Source: Dehalococcoidales bacterium
GTDB taxonomy: Bacteria; Chloroflexota; Dehalococcoidia; Dehalococcoidales; UBA5627
Assembly (NCBI GenBank): GCA_012719115.1
Contig: JAAYAZ010000034.1
Coordinates: 1 to 6,031, forward strand
Reading direction: 5' to 3'
Length of the DNA: 6,031 nt
The notes beneath the pieces are model-generated. The model worked only from the letters and a program-made list of their open reading frames with translations. It did no database searches and was not told the origin of the DNA. A program made the position numbers and the translations under genes. How positions within the stretch are numbered: the stretch's first letter is position 1; each line of letters starts with the position of its first letter. Below, one piece after another: positions 1 to 4,516 of the stretch.

Positions 1-836
1 ATAGATGCGTACGGGTCTATTTCAAATAAATTGCATATCTCCAGCACACAATCGGTAGCTACGATTTTTTCCTGTTCTACCCTTACACCCAAGCCGGCTG
101 CTTCTGCCACTTCGTAAAGCCCCCCCCAGATACCGCATTCGGTAGCGTCGTGCATAGCGGTAATACCGTTCTCCCTGACTCCGACACTTACCGCAGCCAT
201 TGCATCATCCACCACCGACATTTTGTAAAATATATCCTGCGCCCGAATGCTGAATTCCTTGCCGAATTTCTCCTCCAACAGGCGCGGCAGCATAGCGGCA
301 AAGATACCGGTTGCCTCGATTGCAGGGCCTTTGGTTACGATAATTTTATCGCCGGCGGTAATGAAACGGGGGGTGACGTATTGGTCAAGTTCCCCGACCC
401 CGATTACCGTTCCGCCGCCCACCATCGGATAACCGCAGTTTTCATATCTGCCGGTGTGCCCGGTAATAATGTTTATTCCCATTCTTTCGCATTCGGAATG
501 GATAACCTTCCAGGTAATATCCATCTGCTCTTTGGTCATCGACATCGGAAGGTTCATATCTATGGATAGGTAGCGGGGAGGTAAACCGCAGGTGACGGAG
601 TCCGAAGCCAGGATATTGATGGCAAACCAGGCAGCGCGTTCCCATCCGTATTCCGGCACGATAAATACCGGGTCGGTGGTAAAAGATACTGCCTTGTTCC
701 CGATTTCGGCAATACCGACATCTACTCCGTGCATAGGACCGACCAGGACATCTTTGCTGCCGGCTCCCAGCCTTGGGAATATGATTTCGCTGAATATATC
801 AGCCGATATTTTACCGATTTCGGGGATTTCGCTCAT
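1..836 (-). CDS. AIR synthase-related / HypE-like protein (3' end outside window)
   Basis: The reading frame is open from the ATG at 836 to the left edge (278 residues) and continues beyond it. It resembles the PurM/HypE (AIR synthase-related) superfamily, ATP-dependent enzymes of two domains. Visible landmarks are a TTDP motif at residues 53-56 (ATP/Mg-binding aspartate region), an N-terminal-domain stretch with PRYLSIDM at 87-94, GHTGRYENC at 126-134, GDKIIVTKG starting the C-terminal domain at 162-170, and MHDATECGIWGGLYEVAEAAG at 228-248, which corresponds to the HypE DPTRGG...NEIAEASG segment. The end CNLFEIDP matches the HypE CELLGLDP region, so roughly 50-70 residues are missing, including the place where true HypE has its C-terminal cysteine. 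HypE dehydrates a thiocarbamate to cyanide for NiFe hydrogenase maturation, but no other hyp gene is nearby, so the real substrate is unknown. The start is supported by AAGGAGA eight to nine bases upstream. Confidence 0.85.
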   Translation of the reverse strand, partial: MSEIPEIGKISADIFSEIIFPRLGAGSKDVLVGPMHGVDVGIAEIGNKAVSFTTDPVFIVPEYGWERAAWFAINILASDSVTCGLPPRYLSIDMNLPMSMTKEQMDITWKVIHSECERMGINIITGHTGRYENCGYPMVGGGTVIGVGELDQYVTPRFITAGDKIIVTKGPAIEATGIFAAMLPRLLEEKFGKEFSIRAQDIFYKMSVVDDAMAAVSVGVRENGITAMHDATECGIWGGLYEVAEAAGLGVRVEQEKIVATDCVLEICNLFEIDPYAS

Positions 837-842
837 CGTACA

Positions 843-852
843 ATTTCTCCTT
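843..852 (-). promoter_or_regulatory. Ribosome binding site of the HypE-like gene
   Basis: The minus strand reads ATAAGGAGAAATTG just ahead of the ATG at 836. AAGGAGA is a near-perfect Shine-Dalgarno sequence at ordinary spacing and fixes this start codon. Confidence 0.7.
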
Positions 853-885
853 ATAAATATTATTAATTAAAAAGCCGTATGCTTA

Positions 886-915
886 TTTATAATGAAAATG
901 GCAGGTCTTTAGCAA
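886..915 (-). promoter_or_regulatory. Predicted sigma70-type promoter of the HypE-like gene
   Basis: On the minus strand TTGCTA (910-915) and TATAAA (886-891) are separated by 18 bp. Transcription would start near 879, leaving a leader of about 43 nt that contains the AAGGAGA ribosome site. The -35 element lies in the loop of the inverted repeat at 900-948, and one arm of that repeat lies in the spacer. Matches are 4/6 and 5/6, so this is a prediction only. Confidence 0.4.
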
Positions 916-948
916 GCAGCGATTAAAACCGCCGTATTAAGACCTGCC
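900..948 (-). terminator. Inverted repeat, possible terminator of the 80-aa gene
   Basis: GGCAGGTCTT (900-909) and AAGACCTGCC (939-948) form a perfect 10-bp stem with a 29-nt loop, starting 6 bases after the stop codon of the 80-aa gene. On the minus strand the stem is followed by ATTTTCATT, a poor T-tract. The loop is long for an intrinsic terminator, and the promoter of the next gene is embedded here, so an operator or attenuator role is also possible. Confidence 0.45.
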
Positions 949-954
949 CTGTAA

Positions 955-1197
955 TCAGTTATTGTTCCCGGTCTCTTCGTTTAGGGAGTTCATAAATATT
1001 TCGGGGCTCAACGAAGACTGGGAGACAACCCATTCCTGAAGGCATTCATAAGAACAAAAATTATATCTGACAATAGAGCCGTTACCGTTGAAAGCGGACA
1101 CAATCAACCACCCTGCGAGCACATCGCTGGCAGGTTCGTTGGGACTGAATTCCTTTTCCCGTCCGCAAGAAAAACAAAGACAATACTGACTGACCAT
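955..1197 (-). CDS. Small cysteine-motif (probable zinc-binding) protein, 80 aa
   Basis: I do not recognise a named family. The protein has C8-x2-C11 near the N-terminus (CFSCGRE) and C48-x3-C52 (FCSYECLQEW), with an extra C6. Between them is a short beta-like region (GWLIVSAF, SIVRYNF). CxxC followed by FCSxxCLxxW is the look of a treble-clef or zinc-ribbon fold holding one zinc ion with four cysteines. The C-terminus is short, acidic and asparagine-rich, probably disordered. No signal peptide or membrane segment is visible, so it should be cytoplasmic. It is encoded between tatC and the HypE-like gene, probably with its own promoter. The ATG at 1197 has only a weak upstream GGG/GGTGG. It could be a regulatory adaptor or a small structural zinc protein; function is unknown. 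Confidence 0.75.
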   Translation of the reverse strand: MVSQYCLCFSCGREKEFSPNEPASDVLAGWLIVSAFNGNGSIVRYNFCSYECLQEWVVSQSSLSPEIFMNSLNEETGNNN

Positions 1198-1246
1198 CCA
1201 CCATTCCCTGCGGTTATCGAAATATCATCGAAAACTGCTAAATAAA

Positions 1247-1266
1247 ATTATACTAATATTATACTA
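1247..1266. repeat. Direct repeat of ATTATACTA, 11-bp period
   Basis: The 9-mer ATTATACTA occurs at 1247-1255 and 1258-1266 on the plus strand. Each copy holds a TATAAT on the minus strand, giving tandem -10-like elements spaced by about one DNA turn. Confidence 0.5.
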
Positions 1267-1286
1267 CCGAATTACGGGATATCCAA
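1258..1286 (-). promoter_or_regulatory. Predicted promoter of the 80-aa gene
   Basis: On the minus strand TTGGAT (1281-1286) is 17 bp from a perfect TATAAT (1258-1263). A second perfect TATAAT lies one helical turn downstream (1247-1252). The -35 overlaps an 8-bp palindrome GGATATCC (1277-1284). No terminator is visible between the tatC stop and this promoter, so read-through from the tat operon is also possible. Confidence 0.45.
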
Positions 1287-1295
1287 ATATCGGCT

Positions 1296-2069
1296 TTATA
1301 CATTTTCAGTAGCTTCTTCCGACTTTTTGGTTTCCCGTTTTTTATAGACAAACCTGGAAAGGATAATGCTTAACTCGAGTAAAATAATCAACGGAATAGC
1401 AATAATCGACTGGTTAATGGGGTCCATAGTGGGCGTAATAAGAGCCGACAATATAAATGCCAAAACAATCCACAGTTTACGTTTATTTGCCAGCCACTGC
1501 GGGGTTACCAACCCCATACGCGCCAGTATCATGATAATAAGCGGTGTTTCAAAAACTAGGCCGACATATAAAATCATACGCGTAACGACACTTATATATT
1601 CACTAAGTCTCCAGACGTTTGGGGACACATCCCCTAGAAAACCACCGAGGAATCCCATAGCCGGCGGCAGGGCGACGAAATATGCGAACGCAACACCCGT
1701 GGCGAACAACAGGGTTATAAAAGGTAAAAGTTGCAATATGGTCTTTCTCTCTTTAGAGGTAAGACCGGGAGCAATAAATGCAATCGCCTGATAAACCAGA
1801 AACGGCATAGCGATAATAAAACCGCCGGCAAGCGCAACCTTGAAATAGACGGCTATATTTTCGGTCGGCGTGATGGACTGAAATTCAATTCCTCTCGCCG
1901 GAGCCTTTAAAATTTCTATCATGGTTTTGGCAAAAATAAACGATATAGCCGTGGTGATAACCATAGCTATAACAGACTTGGCGATGCGGTCGCGCAATTC
2001 CACCAGGTGCCCCTTAATGGGCATCCTCTTGCCTGTAATCGGGTCTCGTCTTATTTCTGTAGTTACCAC
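1296..2069 (-). CDS. tatC: Sec-independent protein translocase subunit TatC
   Basis: TatC is the multispanning inner-membrane core of the twin-arginine translocase. With TatB it binds the RR signal peptide of folded precursors. Six hydrophobic segments are visible, at about 31-53, 73-98, 110-133, 160-180, 196-211 and 216-238. Hallmarks are HLVELRDRI at 21-29 (the N-terminal signal-recognition region), IAPGLTSKERK at 99-109 (first cytoplasmic loop with the conserved glutamate), GLVFETP at 170-176 (conserved intramembrane glutamate region) and ITPTMDPINQ...AIPLIILLE at 211-232. The tail is lysine/glutamate-rich. The GTG at 2069, one base after the tatB-like stop, is chosen because it gives 257 aa without long overlap. 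An ATG at 2126 would overlap the preceding gene by 56 bp, and an ATG at 2024 would still keep the HLVELR motif. It is the last gene of the tat operon. Confidence 0.93.
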   Translation of the reverse strand: MVTTEIRRDPITGKRMPIKGHLVELRDRIAKSVIAMVITTAISFIFAKTMIEILKAPARGIEFQSITPTENIAVYFKVALAGGFIIAMPFLVYQAIAFIAPGLTSKERKTILQLLPFITLLFATGVAFAYFVALPPAMGFLGGFLGDVSPNVWRLSEYISVVTRMILYVGLVFETPLIIMILARMGLVTPQWLANKRKLWIVLAFILSALITPTMDPINQSIIAIPLIILLELSIILSRFVYKKRETKKSEEATENV

Positions 2070-2070
2070 T

Positions 2071-2757
2071 TTATTGCTCTGTTTCCTCAGTATCCGTCTT
2101 TTTATCCGGAGCTGCAGCATCAGCATTAGACGGTGGTGTTAAATTAGTCTGCGACTGACTGCTGTCAAAAGGATTGAAATGGTCTTCCGGAATGTCGGGG
2201 GTCTTTTTAGCTTCCTGCTTTTCTTCTGCGGTTTTTTTGGTTTTTTTAGGCGGTTTTGCCGGAGCGGCATTATCGATGTTTAGGGATTTATTTAATTTAT
2301 CGACACCCGCATTCAGCGTAGAACTCACTTCCTGGGCTTCTCTCGCCAGCGGGTCTTTTATTTCCCGGGCTGTCGTATCGAATTCACGTGATTCCTTTTC
2401 CAGCATATCCGCAAGCTCAGCGGTTCCGTCATCCATCGTCTTTTTAACACCGCTGACTTCATCATCAATAGTTTTGGCAATCTCTTCCGCTTCCGCATCG
2501 AGAGCATTCTTAATTTTCAGAGATTCTTCATCAAGTGAACCCTTCAGCCCCTGAGCGGTGTTCTTTAAATCATCGAAATCATCTTCCAGGTCAAGGGATT
2601 TGGTTACTTCTCCGGTAAAATTTTTAGTCATTTTTCTGAGGTCGCGCACCATCTTGCCGAACTTGCGCGCATATTCGGGTAGCTTCTCAGGTCCGACGAC
2701 GAGAAGGGTAACCACCAGTATAACCAGTATTTCTAAAAAACCAAGGTCTAAACCCAT
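2071..2757 (-). CDS. tatB: TatB-like twin-arginine translocase protein with hendecad-repeat helix
   Basis: The 228-aa protein begins with the TatA/B signature: a short periplasmic end, transmembrane helix about 5-21 with glutamate at position 9 (FLEIL), hinge GPEKLPE at 22-28, then an amphipathic helix rich in R and K (about 29-46). TatB partners TatC in the receptor complex. The acidic residue in the helix, the GPEKLPE hinge, the length and the position directly upstream of tatC favour TatB over TatA. Residues 71-158 are eight consecutive 11-residue repeats with hydrophobic positions 1 and 5 and acidic residues after position 5, predicting one long amphipathic helix. Residues 163-228 are proline-, lysine- and alanine-rich and look disordered. 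The ATG at 2757 overlaps the stop of the 51-aa gene by one base (TAATG), and tatC starts one base after its own stop. Confidence 0.88.
   Translation of the reverse strand: MGLDLGFLEILVILVVTLLVVGPEKLPEYARKFGKMVRDLRKMTKNFTGEVTKSLDLEDDFDDLKNTAQGLKGSLDEESLKIKNALDAEAEEIAKTIDDEVSGVKKTMDDGTAELADMLEKESREFDTTAREIKDPLAREAQEVSSTLNAGVDKLNKSLNIDNAAPAKPPKKTKKTAEEKQEAKKTPDIPEDHFNPFDSSQSQTNLTPPSNADAAAPDKKTDTEETEQ
2284..2547 (-). repeat. Eight 11-residue (hendecad) repeats in the TatB-like protein
   Basis: Protein residues 71-158 align without gaps as eight 11-mers beginning with L, I, I, V, L, F, L and L. The fifth position is L, L, I, M, L, A, A, V, and positions 6-8 are usually D/E-rich. The pattern is seen in the translation; DNA identity between copies is low. 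It resembles LEA-like or apolipoprotein-like amphipathic helices and would be compatible with a long right-handed coiled coil or a membrane-lying helix. Confidence 0.7.
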
Positions 2758-2912
2758 TATTTTATCTCATTCTTAGCTTCAATTTTTACCGGAAATGGAA
2801 TCTTACCTTTATTGAATAAAACCTGCCAACGCAATATTACCATCGTTAAAGGAACACAAATCCCGGCAACCGATGCCGATGACTGTATCGTCGCAAGTCG
2901 ATTGAAAATCAT
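2757..2912 (-). CDS. Small hydrophobic protein between tatA and tatB, 51 aa, unknown
   Basis: This short frame exactly fills the gap between the 68-aa TatA and the TatB-like protein. Its ATG overlaps the upstream stop (ATGA, 2912-2909), and its TAA overlaps the tatB start (TAATG, 2759-2755). That double overlap is typical of a translationally coupled operon gene. The protein begins MIFNRLATIQSS, has one hydrophobic segment at about 13-27 (SVAGICVPLTMVIL) and ends with a basic, lysine-rich tail (FNKGKIPFPVKIEAKNEIK). It would be a single-span membrane protein. It lacks the TatA/B FGxGKLP hinge, so it is not simply a third TatA. No good Shine-Dalgarno site is present beyond AGG two bases before the ATG, so expression would depend on coupling. 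I do not recognise a family. Length is short enough that it could be chance, but the fit at both ends argues against that. Confidence 0.6.
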   Translation of the reverse strand: MIFNRLATIQSSASVAGICVPLTMVILRWQVLFNKGKIPFPVKIEAKNEIK

Positions 2913-3115
2913 GCCTGACTTTTTTTGGATTTCTTTTTTGCTTTCTTTGTTGATGTTTCCTCTAACTCTTCAACATCGCCCTGTTTATTTTTCTTGAAAT
3001 CACGTTTCCATTTACCGAACATTTCAAAGAGTTGGGGCAACTTCCCCGCCCCGAAGATGATAAAGATAACCAACAATACGATTATTATTTCGAAAGGACC
3101 GATTTTAAACGGCAA
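2909..3115 (-). CDS. tatA: TatA-family translocase protein, 68 aa, TTG start
   Basis: The protein has one transmembrane helix (about 8-21), the hinge FGAGKLPQ at 21-28, an amphipathic stretch LFEMFGKWKRDFKK at 29-42, then an acidic and lysine-rich tail. This is the TatA layout: TatA oligomers provide the passage for folded RR-signal proteins recruited by TatBC. A TTG at 3115 is chosen because GGAGGTGA (3123-3130) lies seven bases upstream. A longer frame from a TTG at 3148 would place that ribosome site inside the coding region and add 11 residues unlike TatA. It is the first gene of the tatA-51aa-tatB-tatC operon, and its stop overlaps the next start. A run of seven A bases lies three codons before the stop. 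Confidence 0.88.
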   Translation of the reverse strand: MPFKIGPFEIIIVLLVIFIIFGAGKLPQLFEMFGKWKRDFKKNKQGDVEELEETSTKKAKKKSKKSQA

Positions 3116-3122
3116 CGGTACT

Positions 3123-3130
3123 TCACCTCC
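3123..3130 (-). promoter_or_regulatory. Strong ribosome binding site fixing a TTG start
   Basis: The minus strand reads GGAGGTGA followed by AGTACCG and TTG (3115). The near-perfect Shine-Dalgarno match at proper spacing shows that the short TatA form is the one translated. Confidence 0.8.
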
Positions 3131-3191
3131 GTTACAATATGATATCAAATACTCAAAGCGGGAACACAGCCGATCAATTGCCCTTTGAAAA

Positions 3192-3225
3192 TATCCCCTT
3201 CCTGCAAACCTAAGGGAAGGGGATA
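3192..3225 (-). terminator. Hairpin terminator after the upstream tatA
   Basis: TATCCCCTTCC (3192-3202) and GGAAGGGGATA (3215-3225) form a perfect 11-bp stem with a 12-nt loop. On the minus strand the stem is followed by TTTTC. It lies 77 bp past the stop of the 102-aa TatA and before the 68-aa TatA. The T-tract is short, so termination may be partial, letting some transcription into the operon. I found no convincing promoter in the 76 bp between this hairpin and the TTG at 3115. Confidence 0.7.
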
Positions 3226-3301
3226 CATTTAATAACTATTCTTACCGGAATAATGAATCCAGCTCAGGGCAACAACTATCTGTCGCTCCCGGAAAAATCT
3301 A

Positions 3302-3610
3302 CTACGCCTTATCGGCAGGAGTTTCTTCTGCTGCAGGTTTGGTTTCCTCTGCCGCAGGTTTGGCTTCCCCTTCTGACGCGCTTTCAGTTACCTGAGTAGT
3401 TTTCTTTTTTGCCGGAGCCTTTTTCTTGGCTTTCTTCTTTGTTTTAGCTTCCGTGGCTTGCTCTTCCTCGTCTTCTCCCTTTGTACCCTTCTTAAATGCG
3501 TTGATACTCTTACCCAGTGCGGCGCCTACCTGCGGAAGTTTTCCTACACCGAAAACAATAAGAATGATTACCAGAATTAGCCCTATTTCCAATGGACCCG
3601 GTTTTATCAT
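3302..3610 (-). CDS. tatA: TatA-family translocase protein, 102 aa
   Basis: The protein has a very short N-terminus, a transmembrane helix (about 7-20) with glutamate at position 8, the hinge FGVGKLPQ at 20-27 and amphipathic helix VGAALGKSINAFKKG at 28-42. FGxGKLP followed by a GKSINxFKKG helix is typical TatA, closer to canonical TatA than the 68-aa paralogue. The tail (45-102) alternates acidic and lysine/alanine-rich blocks and holds a tandem KPAAEET repeat at 84-97; it is probably disordered. The ATG at 3610 is preceded by AAGGGGG ten bases upstream. Two TAG codons in a row end the frame. It has its own promoter and terminator, so its dose can be set separately from TatB and TatC, as expected for the most abundant Tat subunit. 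Confidence 0.92.
   Translation of the reverse strand: MIKPGPLEIGLILVIILIVFGVGKLPQVGAALGKSINAFKKGTKGEDEEEQATEAKTKKKAKKKAPAKKKTTQVTESASEGEAKPAAEETKPAAEETPADKA
3320..3361 (-). repeat. Tandem 21-bp repeat encoding KPAAEET twice
   Basis: Residues 84-90 and 91-97 of the 102-aa TatA are both KPAAEET, encoded by two adjacent 21-bp units with a few mismatches. Such in-frame repeats in disordered tails can vary in copy number between strains. Confidence 0.7.
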
Positions 3611-3743
3611 GTTTTTAAAACCCCCTTAGTTTAATAACTGTAATAAATTGCCAAGAAATAATCTAACCCTTTATGAATGGTGATGATGAACGAGGAGTAA
3701 AGATCGGATATCATTGGCTTATAGCATATTTACATTCCAGCTA

Positions 3744-3772
3744 ATAATACACAAATGTAATATAGTTGTCAA
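3744..3772 (-). promoter_or_regulatory. Strong predicted promoter of the 102-aa tatA
   Basis: On the minus strand a perfect TTGACA (3767-3772) is separated by 17 bp from TATTAT (3744-3749), 11 of 12 consensus bases. Transcription would begin near 3737, giving a leader of about 127 nt before the ATG at 3610. This is the best promoter in the window and fits the high level expected for TatA. Confidence 0.65.
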
Positions 3773-3837
3773 TCGGCTGTAATAAACCCGTTAAACGACG
3801 CCTCTCCCGAAAATGCCTGTTTGAAACAATCCGCAAA

Positions 3838-3889
3838 TTGACAATAGCCAACGAATAAGGTACTTTTTAATATCTTATCCTGTTATGAT
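3838..3889 (+). promoter_or_regulatory. Predicted promoter(s) of the VTT-domain gene
   Basis: Two candidates overlap. A perfect TTGACA (3838-3843) is 17 bp from TACTTT (3861-3866), a weak -10 that keeps the key T, A and T. An extended -10, TGTTATGAT (3881-3889), lies nearer the gene and would start transcription around 3896, nine bases before the ATG. The rest of the gap 3611-3904 holds the divergent tatA promoter and leader and nothing else I can support. Confidence 0.4.
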
Positions 3890-3904
3890 AGAATATCAAA
3901 CGAC

Positions 3905-4516
3905 ATGAACGAAACTGACAAAGATTCGCAAGAAACCCCCCCGCAGTGCAAGCCTTCCTGGATCAAAACAAGGCTTCTTCCCATATCTATGCTCATTTTC
4001 ATCGTAGCAATCGTGGTTGGTGTTTTTGTGGCATATAGATATAATCCCGATATGATAGAGGACCTGAAGGGTTATGGTTATCTCGGTTCGTTTATCATAA
4101 GCGTCATATTAAACGCATCAGTGGTGTTACCGGTCGGTAATTTCGTGGTGATAGCGGCTCTGGGCGCAACCTTGCCCTCGGCTACGCTGGTAGGTTTGAC
4201 CGGCGGTATCGGAGCCGCCATAGGAGAATTAACGGGTTATCTGGCCGGTTACAGCGGGCAGGCGCTGGTTACCACAAAAACCAATCGCTGGTATCTTAAA
4301 CTGGAAGCGTGGCTGTGTAAACACGGAGCACCCGCCATCTTTTTACTCTCGATTTTTCCGTTTGCATTCGACGTTGTAGGCTGCATAGCCGGAGCACTAC
4401 GCTACCCGGCATGGAAATTCTTCATCGCCTGCTGGCTGGGCAGGACTATTCTTTACACAGGAGTTGCTTGGGCCGGTGCGCTGGGGTGGCAGGCTCTATT
4501 GGACTTTATCGGTTAA
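3905..4516 (+). CDS. VTT/DedA (SNARE-associated) family membrane protein
   Basis: The 203-aa protein has a soluble N-terminus (1-23) and hydrophobic segments at about 25-44, 58-72, 76-97, 98-117, 143-164 and 171-198. The pattern GYLGSFIISVILNASVVLP (58-76), GGIGAAIGELTGYLAGYSG (100-118), then a loop, LSIFPFAFDVVGCIAGALR (148-166) and FFxACWLGRTILY (172-184) matches the VTT domain of the DedA/TMEM41/VMP1 superfamily. Some members act as phospholipid scramblases or undecaprenyl-phosphate flippases; the substrate here is unknown. E108 in the GELxGY segment and R180 in the WLGR segment are membrane-region charges of the kind conserved in DedA proteins. No Shine-Dalgarno site precedes the ATG. The gene diverges from tatA and converges on the MFS gene with an 11-bp overlap. 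Confidence 0.85.
   Translation: MNETDKDSQETPPQCKPSWIKTRLLPISMLIFIVAIVVGVFVAYRYNPDMIEDLKGYGYLGSFIISVILNASVVLPVGNFVVIAALGATLPSATLVGLTGGIGAAIGELTGYLAGYSGQALVTTKTNRWYLKLEAWLCKHGAPAIFLLSIFPFAFDVVGCIAGALRYPAWKFFIACWLGRTILYTGVAWAGALGWQALLDFIG

Noticed and set aside
150..870. Plus-strand open frames opposite the HypE-like gene
   Set aside because: The minus-strand frame has clear family motifs and a ribosome site; the plus-strand frames are shadows without recognisable domains.
2070..2126. Longer tatC start at the ATG at 2126
   Set aside because: It would overlap the tatB-like gene by 56 bp and add 19 residues unlike TatC; the GTG at 2069 lies one base after the tatB stop.
2232..2247. Two A7 runs in the tatB-like gene as a programmed frameshift site
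   Set aside because: They encode PKKTKKT in the disordered tail, are not in slippery-heptamer phase, and no meaningful alternative frame follows.
2174..2776. Serine/phenylalanine-rich plus-strand frames opposite the tatB-like gene
   Set aside because: Composition is that of an antisense reading of acidic, lysine-rich codons; no starts with ribosome sites.
2812..2997. Plus-strand 61-codon frame across the tatA-tatB gap
   Set aside because: It lies antisense to the tatA end and the 51-aa gene, which fits both junctions of the operon far better.
3140..3147. TGATATCA palindrome ahead of the 68-aa tatA, similar to GGATATCC at 1277 and GGATATC near 3705
   Set aside because: Shared GATATC core is only six bases and expected by chance in AT-rich spacers.
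3116..3148. Longer form of the 68-aa TatA starting at a TTG at 3148
   Set aside because: The strong GGAGGTGA ribosome site would lie inside the gene, and the extra residues do not resemble TatA.
3631..3714. 27-codon upstream frame in the tatA leader (minus strand)
   Set aside because: It has an ATG and a stop near the tatA ribosome site, but no Shine-Dalgarno site and no protein feature beyond aromatic residues; chance is likely.
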